DNA of 64,000 bases from Pirellulales bacterium (GTDB taxonomy: Bacteria > Planctomycetota > Planctomycetia > Pirellulales > Thermoguttaceae): NCBI GenBank assembly GCA_016931995.1, contig JAFGDS010000005.1, forward strand, positions 1 to 64,000, read 5' to 3'. The notes below the pieces were generated by a model, which was not told the DNA's origin, ran no database searches, and worked only from the letters and a program-made list of their open reading frames with translations. Both the position numbers and the translations under genes were made by a program. Shown piece after piece: positions 17,987-25,945 of the stretch (positions are counted from its first letter, which is position 1; each line of letters starts with the position of its first letter).

Positions 17987-18895
17987 CTATCCGTGAAGCA
18001 CTCTTGGCTGGCGTGCGGCCAAGACGACGTACCGCAGCACGAGCCCGACGAGAATGAGCCCCGCCCCCGCCACGGTCCACCAAGCCGGGGTCTCACCCCA
18101 AACGAGGAACACCCAAAGGGGCAGCACCACGGGCTCGACGAGGCCAATGCCGGCGGCCTCTTGGCTCGTGATCGCCCGCAGACCGTGCAGCATCAAGAGA
18201 TACGGCAGGGCCATCTGGATCACCCCGAATCCGACCAGCACGAGCAGTTGCCAGGCCGACGGCCACACGCCCAGCCAAACGACACACGGGGCCAACGCGG
18301 TGGCGGACGCGAGATGGCACGCGGCCACGAGCCAGAACGGGTTTTCCCCACGGAGCCGGCGCAAGCACACGATCACGCCGGCGTAGCTCACCCCGGCGAC
18401 GAGCCCGCACAACACTCCGGCCGTGCTTCCCGCCTGGCCCGAAGTGAGCTCGAAGCCCAGGATGAGCCCCACGCCCGCCGCGCCGAACGCCAGCGGCACG
18501 AGATCCCGCCGGGCGACCGGCTCGCGGACGACCAGCGTGGACAAGACGAACACCCACCACGGCGCCGTCGCCTGAAGCCAGGTCGTGTTGGCCGCGGTCG
18601 ATAGCGACATGGCCGACAGGAACGTGACGTTCATCACGACGAAGCAGACGCCCAGCGGAACGAGACCCGCTCGCCACCGCACGCCGCGCACGGCGGGCAG
18701 GAGCACCATCGCGGCGAATCCCGCCCGCCAGAACGCCAAGAGCAGCCCCCGTTGCGCCTCCGGCCAATCCGCGAAGAGCGGCGCCTTGGCGAACAGTCCG
18801 CTGGAGCTCCACAACAGCGCCGCCCCGACGACGCACAGGCGGCCGACGACCACGCGCTTGCGGGACGGGGAGTTCGGAGAATCAGGCGACAGCAT
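17987..18895 (-). CDS. EamA/DMT-superfamily permease
   Basis: Ten-helix drug/metabolite transporter of the inner membrane, exporting an unknown small metabolite. The 302 residues contain two EamA halves: the first begins RLCVVGAALLWSSSGLFAKA and the second near STAGVLCGLVAGVSYAGVIV. The re-entry SQEAAGIGLVEPVVLPLWVF segment and the helix VAGAGLILVGLVLRYVVLAA are typical. Start MLSPDSPNSPSRKR is chosen because the frame upstream runs into a MITE-like element; an alternative ATG lies 30 bases upstream (18925). No convincing Shine-Dalgarno is visible for either. Confidence 0.9.
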   Translation of the reverse strand: MLSPDSPNSPSRKRVVVGRLCVVGAALLWSSSGLFAKAPLFADWPEAQRGLLLAFWRAGFAAMVLLPAVRGVRWRAGLVPLGVCFVVMNVTFLSAMSLSTAANTTWLQATAPWWVFVLSTLVVREPVARRDLVPLAFGAAGVGLILGFELTSGQAGSTAGVLCGLVAGVSYAGVIVCLRRLRGENPFWLVAACHLASATALAPCVVWLGVWPSAWQLLVLVGFGVIQMALPYLLMLHGLRAITSQEAAGIGLVEPVVLPLWVFLVWGETPAWWTVAGAGLILVGLVLRYVVLAARQPRVLHG

Positions 18896-18954
18896 TGCCA
18901 CGGGGTATGATTTTCCAGAGAACATTTCAGGATCGCAATGGTCGCCGGAGCGTC

Positions 18955-19098
18955 TCAGAACGTGTTTGGAAATTGAGGAAGCCGCCCCAGCACGTCCCGG
19001 AGGCGAGGACGCCCCGTCGTTAGCCCCAACGGGGCGCAACAACACACTCCGCCCGTCGAGGAGCCGCATGCGGCGCCCAATTTCAAAACACGGTCTCA
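18955..19098. repeat. MITE-like element (family G), longer copy
   Basis: A 144-bp element with the same two ends as the copy at 1849-1940: TCAGAACGTGTTTGGAAATT at one side and, on the opposite strand, TGAGACCGTGTTTTGAAATT then GGGCGCC at the other. The interior differs from the short copy and contains its own palindrome around ACGGGGCG/CGCCCCGT and a GCATGC centre. It sits immediately upstream of the DMT gene and downstream of a decayed gene. Confidence 0.75.
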
Positions 19099-19103
19099 GG
19101 CGT

Positions 19104-19763
19104 TTATGACCTGGGCTTCCCTTTCGTCGCCGACCCGCGACGCGTCCCTCGGCTCCCAGATGCCTTTTCAACTAGCGTTCCCTCGATAGTGCCCACCCGT
19201 TTTGCCAGATCTCCCACCGCTGATGTCAACCGTTGAATCTCCAAGTCAATAATCTCGGCGGCTGACATCAGCGCCGTATTCATGACACTCAGCGGAGTCG
19301 CCCAAGAGACACCCAATCCTGCGCTGCAATCCTCGATTAGATGTCCGTCATGTTGTAGTCTCCGAATCTCGACTTGACGAAAGTCCGGCGGACGACGTTG
19401 ACCGTCACCGCGAACTTCGCTCCAACAACGCAATATCAATGGAATCAAACCCAAGAGCGAAGCGATTGAGCCAGCAATCTAAAGAATCTCAAGGCCAGTT
19501 TCGTGCTCAACAACAATTACTTTCGTTTTTGACTGTTCGACAAGATAGCCGTTCCCCTGGAAGTTCCCTTGCACATCTTGTGATTGGATGCCTGCCTCCC
19601 GCTCCAATTCGCGCAGAAGGACATGGTAATCATGATAGCCACCTACGTTCTCCCTAATCTTGAGCGACACCAACTGCTCGGGCGCGACACCCAAGTGGGT
19701 GGCGGCGTCTGCGAACTTCGTTTTGAATACATTCTCCCGATCGTTTATTTCACTTGCTCCCGC
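19104..19763 (-). pseudogene. Decayed low-GC gene with in-frame amber codon
   Basis: A continuous reading frame of about 220 codons interrupted by a single TAG at 19479-19481. Upstream of it reads FKTKFADAATHLGVAPEQLV and YHDYHVLLRELEREAG; downstream a hydrophobic segment IAGSIASLLGLIPLILRCW follows directly, then a soluble C-terminal part with AEIIDLEIQRLTSAVGDLAK. No ATG, GTG or TTG lies between the next upstream stop (TGA at 19764-19766) and TTG at 19694, although that part also looks coding. Base composition is visibly lower in GC than its neighbours. This fits a horizontally acquired, inactivated membrane protein gene of unknown family. Alternatives: two small genes (19104-19454 and 19479-19694), or a sequencing error at the amber codon. 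Confidence 0.55.
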
Positions 19764-19831
19764 TCACTGTGTACTCATTCGAATTCACCAACAAATGAAG
19801 GTTCATTCGACGGAAGGGCGCGCAGCCACGA

Positions 19832-20010
19832 GTCGTGACGCCGGTGCGGCTTTCGACGCGGGATTTTTTTAGGCATGGCTCCGGTGTCCAATGGGTGCGC
19901 CAAGAGGCCGAGCAATCCGCTTCCCGTCACAAGTTCCATTGGACACCGGAGTTATGCCTGCGAAAATCCCGGGGGTCCGGGGGCAGCGCCCCCGCGCACT
20001 CTTGTATCGG
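19832..20010. repeat. Family F inverted-repeat element
   Basis: Two facing arms, the left read on the minus strand as TGGACACCGGAGCCATGCCT and the right as TGGACACCGGAGTTATGCCT, are separated by about 40 bases. Each continues outward through AAAATCCC or its equivalent, and the right arm then has a GGGGGCAGCGCCCCC hairpin. The arrangement matches that at 17630-17842. Confidence 0.7.
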
Positions 20011-20034
20011 ATGAACCCAAATGAATATACCCTC

Positions 20035-20652
20035 TCATCCCCCCGCGACGAGCCGTTTGGCGATCTCGGCCACGTGGCGGCCTTGGAATCGGGCGATGGC
20101 CAGCTCGTTTTCGCTGGGCAGACGCGAGCCGTCGGCGTCGGCCAGGGTGGTCGCGCCGTAGGGCGAACCGCCGGTGATCTCGGTCATATTCACAAGATCC
20201 TTGCACGAGTACGGCACGCCGACCACGATCATGCCGTGGTGCAGGAGCGTGGTGTGGATGTTCGAGATCGTCGTCTCTTGTCCGCCGTGCTGCGACGCGG
20301 TCGAGACAAACACGCTGCCCACCTTGCCGATCAACCCGCCGGCCAGCCAAAGCTTGGTTGTTTGGTCCCACATCCGCGCCATCGCCGCGGCCATGTTGCC
20401 GAACCGCGTCGGCGTGCCGAACAGGATGGCGTCGGCCTCGGCCAGTTGCTCCGGCTGGATCACCGGCACGTGCGCGAACTGCTTCTGGGCCACATCCGCG
20501 CCCCGTTTCTTGAGTTCCTCGTCGGAGGCTATTTCCGCGACTCGCCAGAGCCGCACGTCGGCGCCGACGACTTGACTTGCTCCCTCGGCCACGGCCTCGG
20601 CCAGCCGCCACACGTGGCCGTACATGCTATAGAAAACGACGTAGACCTTCAT
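20035..20652 (-). CDS. wrbA: NAD(P)H:quinone oxidoreductase, WrbA type
   Basis: FMN flavodoxin-like enzyme reducing quinones by two electrons, thought to protect against oxidative stress. The 205 residues match WrbA: N-terminal phosphate loop [38 protein letters not shown] and the characteristic [16 protein letters not shown], followed by [12 protein letters not shown] and [14 protein letters not shown]. It starts 3 bases after the apbE stop with an excellent AAGGAGG lying inside the end of apbE, so the two are co-transcribed. Pairing with an FMN transferase suggests shared flavin physiology, but that link is inferred. Confidence 0.95.
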   Translation of the reverse strand: MKVYVVFYSMYGHVWRLAEAVAEGASQVVGADVRLWRVAEIASDEELKKRGADVAQKQFAHVPVIQPEQLAEADAILFGTPTRFGNMAAAMARMWDQTTKLWLAGGLIGKVGSVFVSTASQHGGQETTISNIHTTLLHHGMIVVGVPYSCKDLVNMTEITGGSPYGATTLADADGSRLPSENELAIARFQGRHVAEIAKRLVAGG

Positions 20653-20655
20653 GGT

Positions 20656-21804
20656 TCAATCCTCCTTCGGAGAATCATGCCCTTCCTCCCCTCTCCCGCT
20701 CTCGGGAGAGGGGTCGGGGGTGAGGGATTCCACGCACCGGGGACTGTCTCGATTCCCACCTTCATCGCGTTCATTCTGTCCATTTCCCTCGTTTCGTCGA
20801 GCAACCATCACCTTCCACCGCTTCGACTCGTACGTCTCCAATTTCCCCCTCGGCGCCCGCAAGACCAGCGCGGCCGCGCCGGGCGTCCGGTCGACCAGCG
20901 CCAACCCCTTTTCCGGCCCGAGCACGCTCACGGCCGAGGCCAGGGCGTCGGCTGTCGTCGCGTCCGAGGCAATCACCGTGACGTTGCTGTGGTCGGTTAG
21001 CCCCACGCCCGTGCGGGGATCGACCAGATGGGAATAACGCTTACCGTTGATTTCGACGGACTGCCAGGTGTCGCCCGAGGTGGCGATGGCGCGGTGGGCC
21101 AGGACCACGTAGTGCTGGGGCGGTCCGTTGGCTTCGAGCCGGATGACGCCGATCCGCCAGCCGGGCTTGTCCGGCGGCGCAGCGCCCAGGCCGATGTCGC
21201 CGCCCGCGTCGATCAGGGCTCGATCGACCCCCACGGCGGCCATTGCCTTGAGGGCCTCGTCCACGGCGTAGCCCTTGGCGATCCCGCCGAGGTCCAGCCG
21301 CATCCCCGGCGCGGCCAACCGCACGGCCCGACGCTTCTCGTCCAGTTCGATCAGCTCCCAGCCGACGGCACGACGGGCGGCGGCCAGTTGGACGGGTTTG
21401 GGGAGCTCGTGCTGACGCCTTGCCCGTCGCCAGAGCCGCACGACGGGTCCCACCGTGACGTCGAACGCCCCGTCCGACTGCCGCGAGAACTCCCGCGAGG
21501 CGGCCAACACCCGCCAGAGGTCCTCACCGACCGGGTGGAACTGGCCATCACCCGAGAGGTCCCCGAGCTTGCGCAACTCGCTCTGGGCGTCATAATCGCT
21601 CATGATGGCGTTAAGCTGGCGAAACCTGGAAAAAGCGGTTTCGGCGGCCCTGTTTGCAGTCGCCTCGTCGGGAGCATAAAATAGGAGCCGCACGGGGACG
21701 GCCATCTCCAGACCGGTCCGCTCAAAGCGGGTTGGCTGTGGCCCGTCCGCCGAGGCAGACGCCGCCGTCCCCAAAACCACCCACACGATTGCCAGCTTGG
21801 CCAT
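20656..21804 (-). CDS. apbE: FAD:protein FMN transferase (ApbE)
   Basis: Exported enzyme that covalently attaches FMN from FAD to a Thr/Ser of target redox proteins such as Nqr/Rnf subunits. Start MAKLAIVWVVLGTAASASAD gives a signal peptide. Diagnostic segments are DLGGIAKGYAVDEALK, ALIDAGGDIGLGAA, RAIATSGDTWQ, YSHLVDPRTG and the metal-binding SDATTADALASAVSVLG. At 382 residues it is slightly long: the last 40 residues (from about NERDEGGNRD) fall outside the family, and SLTPDPSPESGRGEE is the translation of a family E repeat. No Nqr/Rnf target is encoded in the window. Confidence 0.93.
   Translation of the reverse strand: MAKLAIVWVVLGTAASASADGPQPTRFERTGLEMAVPVRLLFYAPDEATANRAAETAFSRFRQLNAIMSDYDAQSELRKLGDLSGDGQFHPVGEDLWRVLAASREFSRQSDGAFDVTVGPVVRLWRRARRQHELPKPVQLAAARRAVGWELIELDEKRRAVRLAAPGMRLDLGGIAKGYAVDEALKAMAAVGVDRALIDAGGDIGLGAAPPDKPGWRIGVIRLEANGPPQHYVVLAHRAIATSGDTWQSVEINGKRYSHLVDPRTGVGLTDHSNVTVIASDATTADALASAVSVLGPEKGLALVDRTPGAAALVLRAPRGKLETYESKRWKVMVARRNEGNGQNERDEGGNRDSPRCVESLTPDPSPESGRGEEGHDSPKED
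20685..20728. repeat. Family E repeat inside the 3' end of apbE
   Basis: CCCTCTCCCGCTCTCGGGAG begins a hairpin copy of family E, continuing GAGGGGTCGGGGGTGAGGGA. On the minus strand it is translated as part of the ApbE tail, showing that a repeat has extended or replaced the original C-terminus. Confidence 0.75.
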
Positions 21805-21897
21805 GGCCGGTTGGTCCCTCCCGACGGGTCCGCGAATTGCCGAAGCGGGGATTCGCATACATTCTAACGCACACAGGTAGGAAACGAGGTCTCTTGA

Positions 21898-23070
21898 ATG
21901 CCTAGCGTACATGTTCCACGGCGCGTGCTGCAAGTTGTGTGGCCCCTGGTGGGGTTGGCGGCGGTTGGACTGTGCGTGGTTCCGGTCTTCTCCGCGCCGC
22001 GCGCGGACGAGGCGAAGACGGACGCCGCGAAGCCGATGGACCCAACGGCCGAGCCCACGGTGAATTGGCTGCCCAAGGCCCGACCGGTGGCCGATGCCGA
22101 CGCCCAAACCGAGAAGGAGATGAAACCCTACACGGAAGAGATCCCCGGGACGGACGCGAAGTTCGACATGGTGCCGATCCCCGGCGGGCAGTTCGTGATG
22201 GGGAGCCCCAAGGACGAGGAGGGCCGCAACGACGACGAGGGCCCGCGGCACAAAGTGGCCGTCGAGCCCTTCTGGATGGGCAAGTGCGAGGTGACCTGGG
22301 ACGAGTACGAGCAGTGGAGCATGGGCCTGGACGTGGCGCGGCGCAAGGCGCGGAAGATCGAACCGGACGCCTACGACAACCTGGCCGACGCGGTCGCCCG
22401 GCCCACCATGCCCTACAGCGACATGACCTTCGGCATGGGCAAGGAGGGCTTTCCGGCCATCTGCATGACGCAGCTCTCGGCCAAGATGTACTGCAAGTGG
22501 CTCAGCGCCAAGACCGGCCGGTACTACCGATTGCCCACCGAGGCCGAATGGGAATACGCATGCCGGGCGGGCACCACGACGGCCTACTCGTTCGGCGACG
22601 ACGTGGACCAGCTCGACGACTACGCCTGGTATTTCGACAACAGCGACGACCGCTATCAGAAGGTCGGCAAGAAAAAGCCCAATCCCTGGGGTCTGTACGA
22701 CATGCACGGCAACGTGTGCGAGTGGGTGCTCGATCAGTACGTGCCGGATCTCTACGGCAAGTCGAAGGTGGAGATCGTGAAGAACCCCCTGGCCGTGCCC
22801 AAGACGCTCGATCCGCGCTGCGTCCGCGGCGGCTCGTGGGACGACGATCCCGAGGCCCTGCGCAGCGCCGCCCGGCGCGGCTCGACCAAGGACTGGAAGA
22901 TGCAGGATCCGCAGATCCCGCAGAGCATCTGGTATCTGACGGACGCGGTGTTTCTGGGCTTCCGCGTGGTCCGGCCGCTGACCGTGCCCGACGCCGAGAA
23001 AGCCAAGCTCTACGAACCCGAGTACGACATGGTCAAGGAGTACAAGGAAGCCCACGCGGGCAAGCAATAG
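21898..23070 (+). CDS. SUMF1/FGE-fold protein lacking the catalytic cysteines
   Basis: A 390-residue exported protein with an N-terminal hydrophobic segment ([20 protein letters not shown]) and a formylglycine-generating-enzyme fold. [85 protein letters not shown] and a final [10 protein letters not shown] are the usual landmarks. In active FGE two cysteines lie between the RGGS motif and the final GFR; here that stretch has none, so sulfatase activation is unlikely and a structural or binding role is likelier. The C-terminal tail after VVRPL is charged. No sulfatase gene is nearby. Confidence 0.88.
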   Translation: MPSVHVPRRVLQVVWPLVGLAAVGLCVVPVFSAPRADEAKTDAAKPMDPTAEPTVNWLPKARPVADADAQTEKEMKPYTEEIPGTDAKFDMVPIPGGQFVMGSPKDEEGRNDDEGPRHKVAVEPFWMGKCEVTWDEYEQWSMGLDVARRKARKIEPDAYDNLADAVARPTMPYSDMTFGMGKEGFPAICMTQLSAKMYCKWLSAKTGRYYRLPTEAEWEYACRAGTTTAYSFGDDVDQLDDYAWYFDNSDDRYQKVGKKKPNPWGLYDMHGNVCEWVLDQYVPDLYGKSKVEIVKNPLAVPKTLDPRCVRGGSWDDDPEALRSAARRGSTKDWKMQDPQIPQSIWYLTDAVFLGFRVVRPLTVPDAEKAKLYEPEYDMVKEYKEAHAGKQ

Positions 23071-23100
23071 ACGACCTTCCCAGGAGACCCAACATGAAGG

Positions 23101-23190
23101 GCGCCATGGCCACGCTTGCGTGGCCATGCGCTTGCCACGGTGTCCGAATCGTTGACGAACATGCCCACGACAAGCGTGGGCATGGCACCC
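23101..23190. repeat. Family D palindromic repeat
   Basis: Two hairpins in tandem, GCCATGGCCACGCTTGCGTG-GCCATG and CATGCCCACGACAAGCGTGG-GCATGGC, joined by GTGTCCGAATCGTTGACGAA. The same order occurs at 17898-17975, and a partial copy lies at 27715-27746. It lies between the SUMF1-like and Gfo/Idh/MocA genes. Confidence 0.75.
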
Positions 23191-23228
23191 GGCCCTCCCC
23201 GCCCCGTTCCCTCTTTCCGGAGACCTCG

Positions 23229-24548
23229 ATGATGAACAAGCCAGGCTATCCCACGCGGCGCGATTTCCTCAAGACGTCCTCGGCGGTTCTGGCCGGCGCG
23301 ACGCTGGCCGGCCAGCTCGGTCTCGCGCGCGGCGCGCACGCGGCCGAAGGCGACGCGGCTCTCAAGGTGGCCCTGATCGGCTGCGGCGGGCGGGGTAACG
23401 GGGCCGCGCACGACTGTCTGGGCAGTTGCCCCAACACGAAGCTCGTGGCCGTGGCCGACGCCTTCGCCGACAACGCCCAGAATTCGGCCAAGGGGCTCAA
23501 GGAAGCGTTCGGCGATCGCGTGGATCTGCCGTCGGAGCGCGTCTTCTCCGGCTTCGACGCCTACCAGAAGGCCATCGACTGCGGCGTGGACATGGTTCTC
23601 CTGGCCACTCCGCCGGGCTTCCGGCCGATCCACTACAAGGCCGCCATCGAGGCCGGCAAGCACGTCTTCATGGAGAAGCCTTGCTGCGTCGACGCGCCCG
23701 GCTTCCGCTCGCTCATGGACACGAACAAGCTGGCCGACGAGAAGAGCCTGAAGGTGGGCGTCGGCCTGCAACGCCACCACCAGCAGTCCTACATCGAGAC
23801 CCTCAAGCGGATCCAGGACGGCGCGATCGGCGACATCGGGTTCTTCCGCGTCTACTGGAACGGCGGCGGCCTTTGGAATAACCGGCGCCAGCCCAACCAG
23901 ACCGAAATGGAATACCAGATGCGCAACTGGTACTACTTCGTCTGGCTCTGCGGCGACCACATCTGCGAGCAACACGTCCACAACATGGACATCGCCAACT
24001 GGGTCAAGGGCGCCCACCCCGTCGAAGCCAACGGCATGGGCGGCCGCGAGGTCCGCAAGTTCGGACCCGACGGCGACTTCGGCCAGATTTACGACCATCA
24101 CGTCGTCGAGTTCACCTACGCCGACGGCACGAAGATGTTTAGCCAGTGCCGGCACATCAACAACGCCTGGTCCGAGGTCCGCGAGTTCGCCCACGGCACG
24201 AAGGGCCTGGCCGACTGCTCCGGCCGGATCGAGGGCGAAAACAAGTGGCGTTTCCGCAAGGAAGGCTCCAATCCCTACACCCAAGAACACGTCGACCTGA
24301 TGGACGCCATCCTCAACAACAAGAAGTACAACGAGGGCTACCACGGCGCGACCAGCAGCATGACGGCCGTGCTGGGGCGCATGGCGACGTACTCCGGCAA
24401 GATCGTCAAGTGGGACGACGCCGTGGCCAAGGGTCCCGACGAAATGCCCAAGACGTACGCTTGGGACGCCAATCCGCCGGTCCTGCCCGACGAAAAGGGC
24501 TCCTACGAGCACGCGGTGCCCGTGCCCGGCATCTACCAGCCGTATTGA
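23229..24548 (+). CDS. Gfo/Idh/MocA-family oxidoreductase with Tat signal
   Basis: NAD(P)-dependent sugar- or inositol-type oxidoreductase predicted to be exported folded. Twin-arginine signal TRRDFLKTSSAVLAGATLAG opens the 439 residues; the Rossmann motif ALIGCGGRGNGAAHDCLG follows, with EAGKHVFMEKPCCVD as the family EKP motif. DHICEQHVHNMDIANWVKGA carries the likely catalytic His region. Two adjacent ATGs are possible; GGAG lies upstream. Such exported members are abundant in planctomycetes and are thought to act on complex-polysaccharide products, but the substrate is unknown here. A strong hairpin follows the gene. Confidence 0.92.
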   Translation: MMNKPGYPTRRDFLKTSSAVLAGATLAGQLGLARGAHAAEGDAALKVALIGCGGRGNGAAHDCLGSCPNTKLVAVADAFADNAQNSAKGLKEAFGDRVDLPSERVFSGFDAYQKAIDCGVDMVLLATPPGFRPIHYKAAIEAGKHVFMEKPCCVDAPGFRSLMDTNKLADEKSLKVGVGLQRHHQQSYIETLKRIQDGAIGDIGFFRVYWNGGGLWNNRRQPNQTEMEYQMRNWYYFVWLCGDHICEQHVHNMDIANWVKGAHPVEANGMGGREVRKFGPDGDFGQIYDHHVVEFTYADGTKMFSQCRHINNAWSEVREFAHGTKGLADCSGRIEGENKWRFRKEGSNPYTQEHVDLMDAILNNKKYNEGYHGATSSMTAVLGRMATYSGKIVKWDDAVAKGPDEMPKTYAWDANPPVLPDEKGSYEHAVPVPGIYQPY

Positions 24549-24606
24549 CCCCCCTTGGAGTACGGCGGTTTGCCGCCGCTTTTCTCCACGCTTGATTGTC
24601 CGGCGA

Positions 24607-24643
24607 GGCGGCGTGTCCACGTTCGCGTGGACATGCCGCCTTT
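24607..24643 (+). terminator. Hairpin terminator after the oxidoreductase
   Basis: A 15-bp stem, GGCGGCGTGTCCACG against CGTGGACATGCCGCC with one G-T pair, closes on a TTCG tetraloop and is followed by TTT. It stands between the oxidoreductase stop and the regulator promoter. The T-run is short, so it may also be a repeat-derived hairpin. Confidence 0.55.
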
Positions 24644-24705
24644 CGCGTTCTTTGCCGCCCCGGCGATACGTCTTCCTTCCCGGCCCTTGCCACCGTGGCC
24701 CTTGG

Positions 24706-24722
24706 GTAATAAAAAGTAATAA
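24706..24722 (+). promoter_or_regulatory. Tandem heptad, possible operator of the metal-import operon
   Basis: Two direct copies of GTAATAA at 24706-24712 and 24716-24722, a 10-base period or about one helical turn, in an otherwise GC-rich region 26 bases before the start codon of the ribbon-helix-helix gene. Direct repeats at one-turn spacing are a common operator form for ribbon-helix-helix dimers. Autoregulation is inferred. The AT-rich stretch could instead simply be promoter sequence. Confidence 0.5.
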
Positions 24723-24747
24723 GCAAACCGCGAAAGGCACGACGACC

Positions 24748-25023
24748 ATGACCGAACGCAAAAAGGAAGAAATCGTCACCTTCAAGGTGGACCAGACGCT
24801 TTGGGACGCCCTGCGGGGCATCCCCAACCGGTCGCAATTCATCCGCTCGGCCTTGCGGATCGCGCTGGACAGCGTGTGCCCCTTGTGCCAGGGAACCGGT
24901 ACTCTGACGCCGGACCAACGAAAGCACTGGCAACGGTTTGCCGAGCGCCACGCGCTGCGGAAATGCGACCAATGTCGCGCCGTTCACCTTGTTTGCGCGG
25001 CCGACGTGGCCAAGGAGACGTGA
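24748..25023 (+). CDS. Small ribbon-helix-helix plus zinc-ribbon protein, probable metal-responsive regulator
   Basis: A 91-residue protein. Residues 7-42 (EEIVTFKVDQTLWDAL, then PNRSQFIRSALRIALD) fit a CopG/Arc ribbon-helix-helix DNA-binding domain. Residues 44-83 hold CPLC, CDQC and a fifth Cys, with His60, His68 and His80 nearby, which fits a zinc-binding ribbon. The start ATG removes an unrelated upstream extension. The gene ends one base before the substrate-binding protein of a metal importer, so it heads that operon. This suggests a NikR-like logic with a different metal-sensing domain; the regulator role is inferred from architecture and context. Confidence 0.75.
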   Translation: MTERKKEEIVTFKVDQTLWDALRGIPNRSQFIRSALRIALDSVCPLCQGTGTLTPDQRKHWQRFAERHALRKCDQCRAVHLVCAADVAKET

Positions 25024-25024
25024 G

Positions 25025-25942
25025 ATGGATGCCCTGCATGGTTCCCTCTCCCAAAGGCTGAGGGGAGAGACGCGATTCCGCGCCGTGGCGCGCTGCGCTT
25101 TCGTTGTGTTTGCTTGGCTGCTTCCGATCGCCGCCACGGCGGCCGAGTCCATCCGGGCCATGGCGAGCATTCCACCGGTGGCGACGATCGTCCAGCGGAT
25201 CGGCGGTGAACACGTCGCGGTGGAATCGCTTGTCGAGACCAGCCAGGACCCCCACACGTTCGAGCCGGCGCCGCGCAAGGTCGCCGCGATGGCGAAAGCG
25301 CACTTCTTTTTTACCGTCGGGTTTCCCTTCGAGGCCCAACTGCTCGGGCGCGTCGAGAAGGACCTGCGCGAGACAACCATCGTCGACGCCACCCGGGGGT
25401 TCGCCCGGTACAAGAACCCCCATCACGAGCATGCCCCCGGCCACGACTGCGGCGCGGACGACCCCCACGTCTGGCTTTCGCCCGAGGCTCTTTCCATCAT
25501 GGCGACGAACGTGGCCGACGTGCTGCAAAAGGCCGACCCCGAGCACCGCGCGGTTTTCGAGGAGAACCTCAAAACGCTTCGCCAGGAAATTAATGCATTG
25601 GATGCTCGGCTTGCCGCGCGACTCAAGCCTTGGCGAGGGCGGACCATCTACGTCTATCATCCCGCTCTGGGCTACTTTTGCGCCCAATACGGACTCGCGC
25701 AAAAGGCCGTCGAGATCGGCGGTCGAGGACCTGCTCCGCGGCAGCTTCGCGTGTTGATCCAGCAGGCCCGGTCGGAAGGCGTCAAGGTGATCTTCGTCCA
25801 GAAGCAATTCGACAGCCGCGCCGCCGAGACCGTGGCTCGTGCAATCGGCGGCCGCGTGGTCCCGATGGATCCGTTGGACGCCGACGTGGTGAGCCAGCTC
25901 GACGCGCTTTCGGTAGCCATTGACGGGGCCATGCGGGAGTGA
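25025..25942 (+). CDS. znuA: Metal ABC transporter substrate-binding protein (ZnuA-like)
   Basis: Periplasmic cluster A-I solute-binding protein for zinc or manganese. Of 305 residues, RCAFVVFAWLLPIAATAAE forms the signal peptide; IPPVATIVQRIGGEHVAVE, SQDPHTFEPAPRKV (first metal His), DDPHVWLSPEA (second) and YHPALGYFCAQYGL (third) are family landmarks. The His/Asp-rich loop HHEHAPGHDCGADD is short, as in many zinc binders. One base separates it from the regulator gene. The first dozen residues (GSLSQRLRGETR) are encoded by a family E repeat, giving an odd n-region; a start downstream of the repeat cannot be excluded. Confidence 0.92.
   Translation: MDALHGSLSQRLRGETRFRAVARCAFVVFAWLLPIAATAAESIRAMASIPPVATIVQRIGGEHVAVESLVETSQDPHTFEPAPRKVAAMAKAHFFFTVGFPFEAQLLGRVEKDLRETTIVDATRGFARYKNPHHEHAPGHDCGADDPHVWLSPEALSIMATNVADVLQKADPEHRAVFEENLKTLRQEINALDARLAARLKPWRGRTIYVYHPALGYFCAQYGLAQKAVEIGGRGPAPRQLRVLIQQARSEGVKVIFVQKQFDSRAAETVARAIGGRVVPMDPLDADVVSQLDALSVAIDGAMRE
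25044..25069. repeat. Family E repeat inside the 5' end of znuA
   Basis: CCCTCTCCCAAAGGCTGAGG then GGAGAG, a degenerate family E copy lying between the ATG and the hydrophobic core of the ZnuA signal peptide, thus translated. Confidence 0.65.
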
Positions 25943-25945
25943 TCC

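Noticed and set aside
17519-20034. CRISPR-like array
   Set aside because: Repeats are palindromic, unevenly spaced, of several families and often inverted, with no regular spacers or cas genes.
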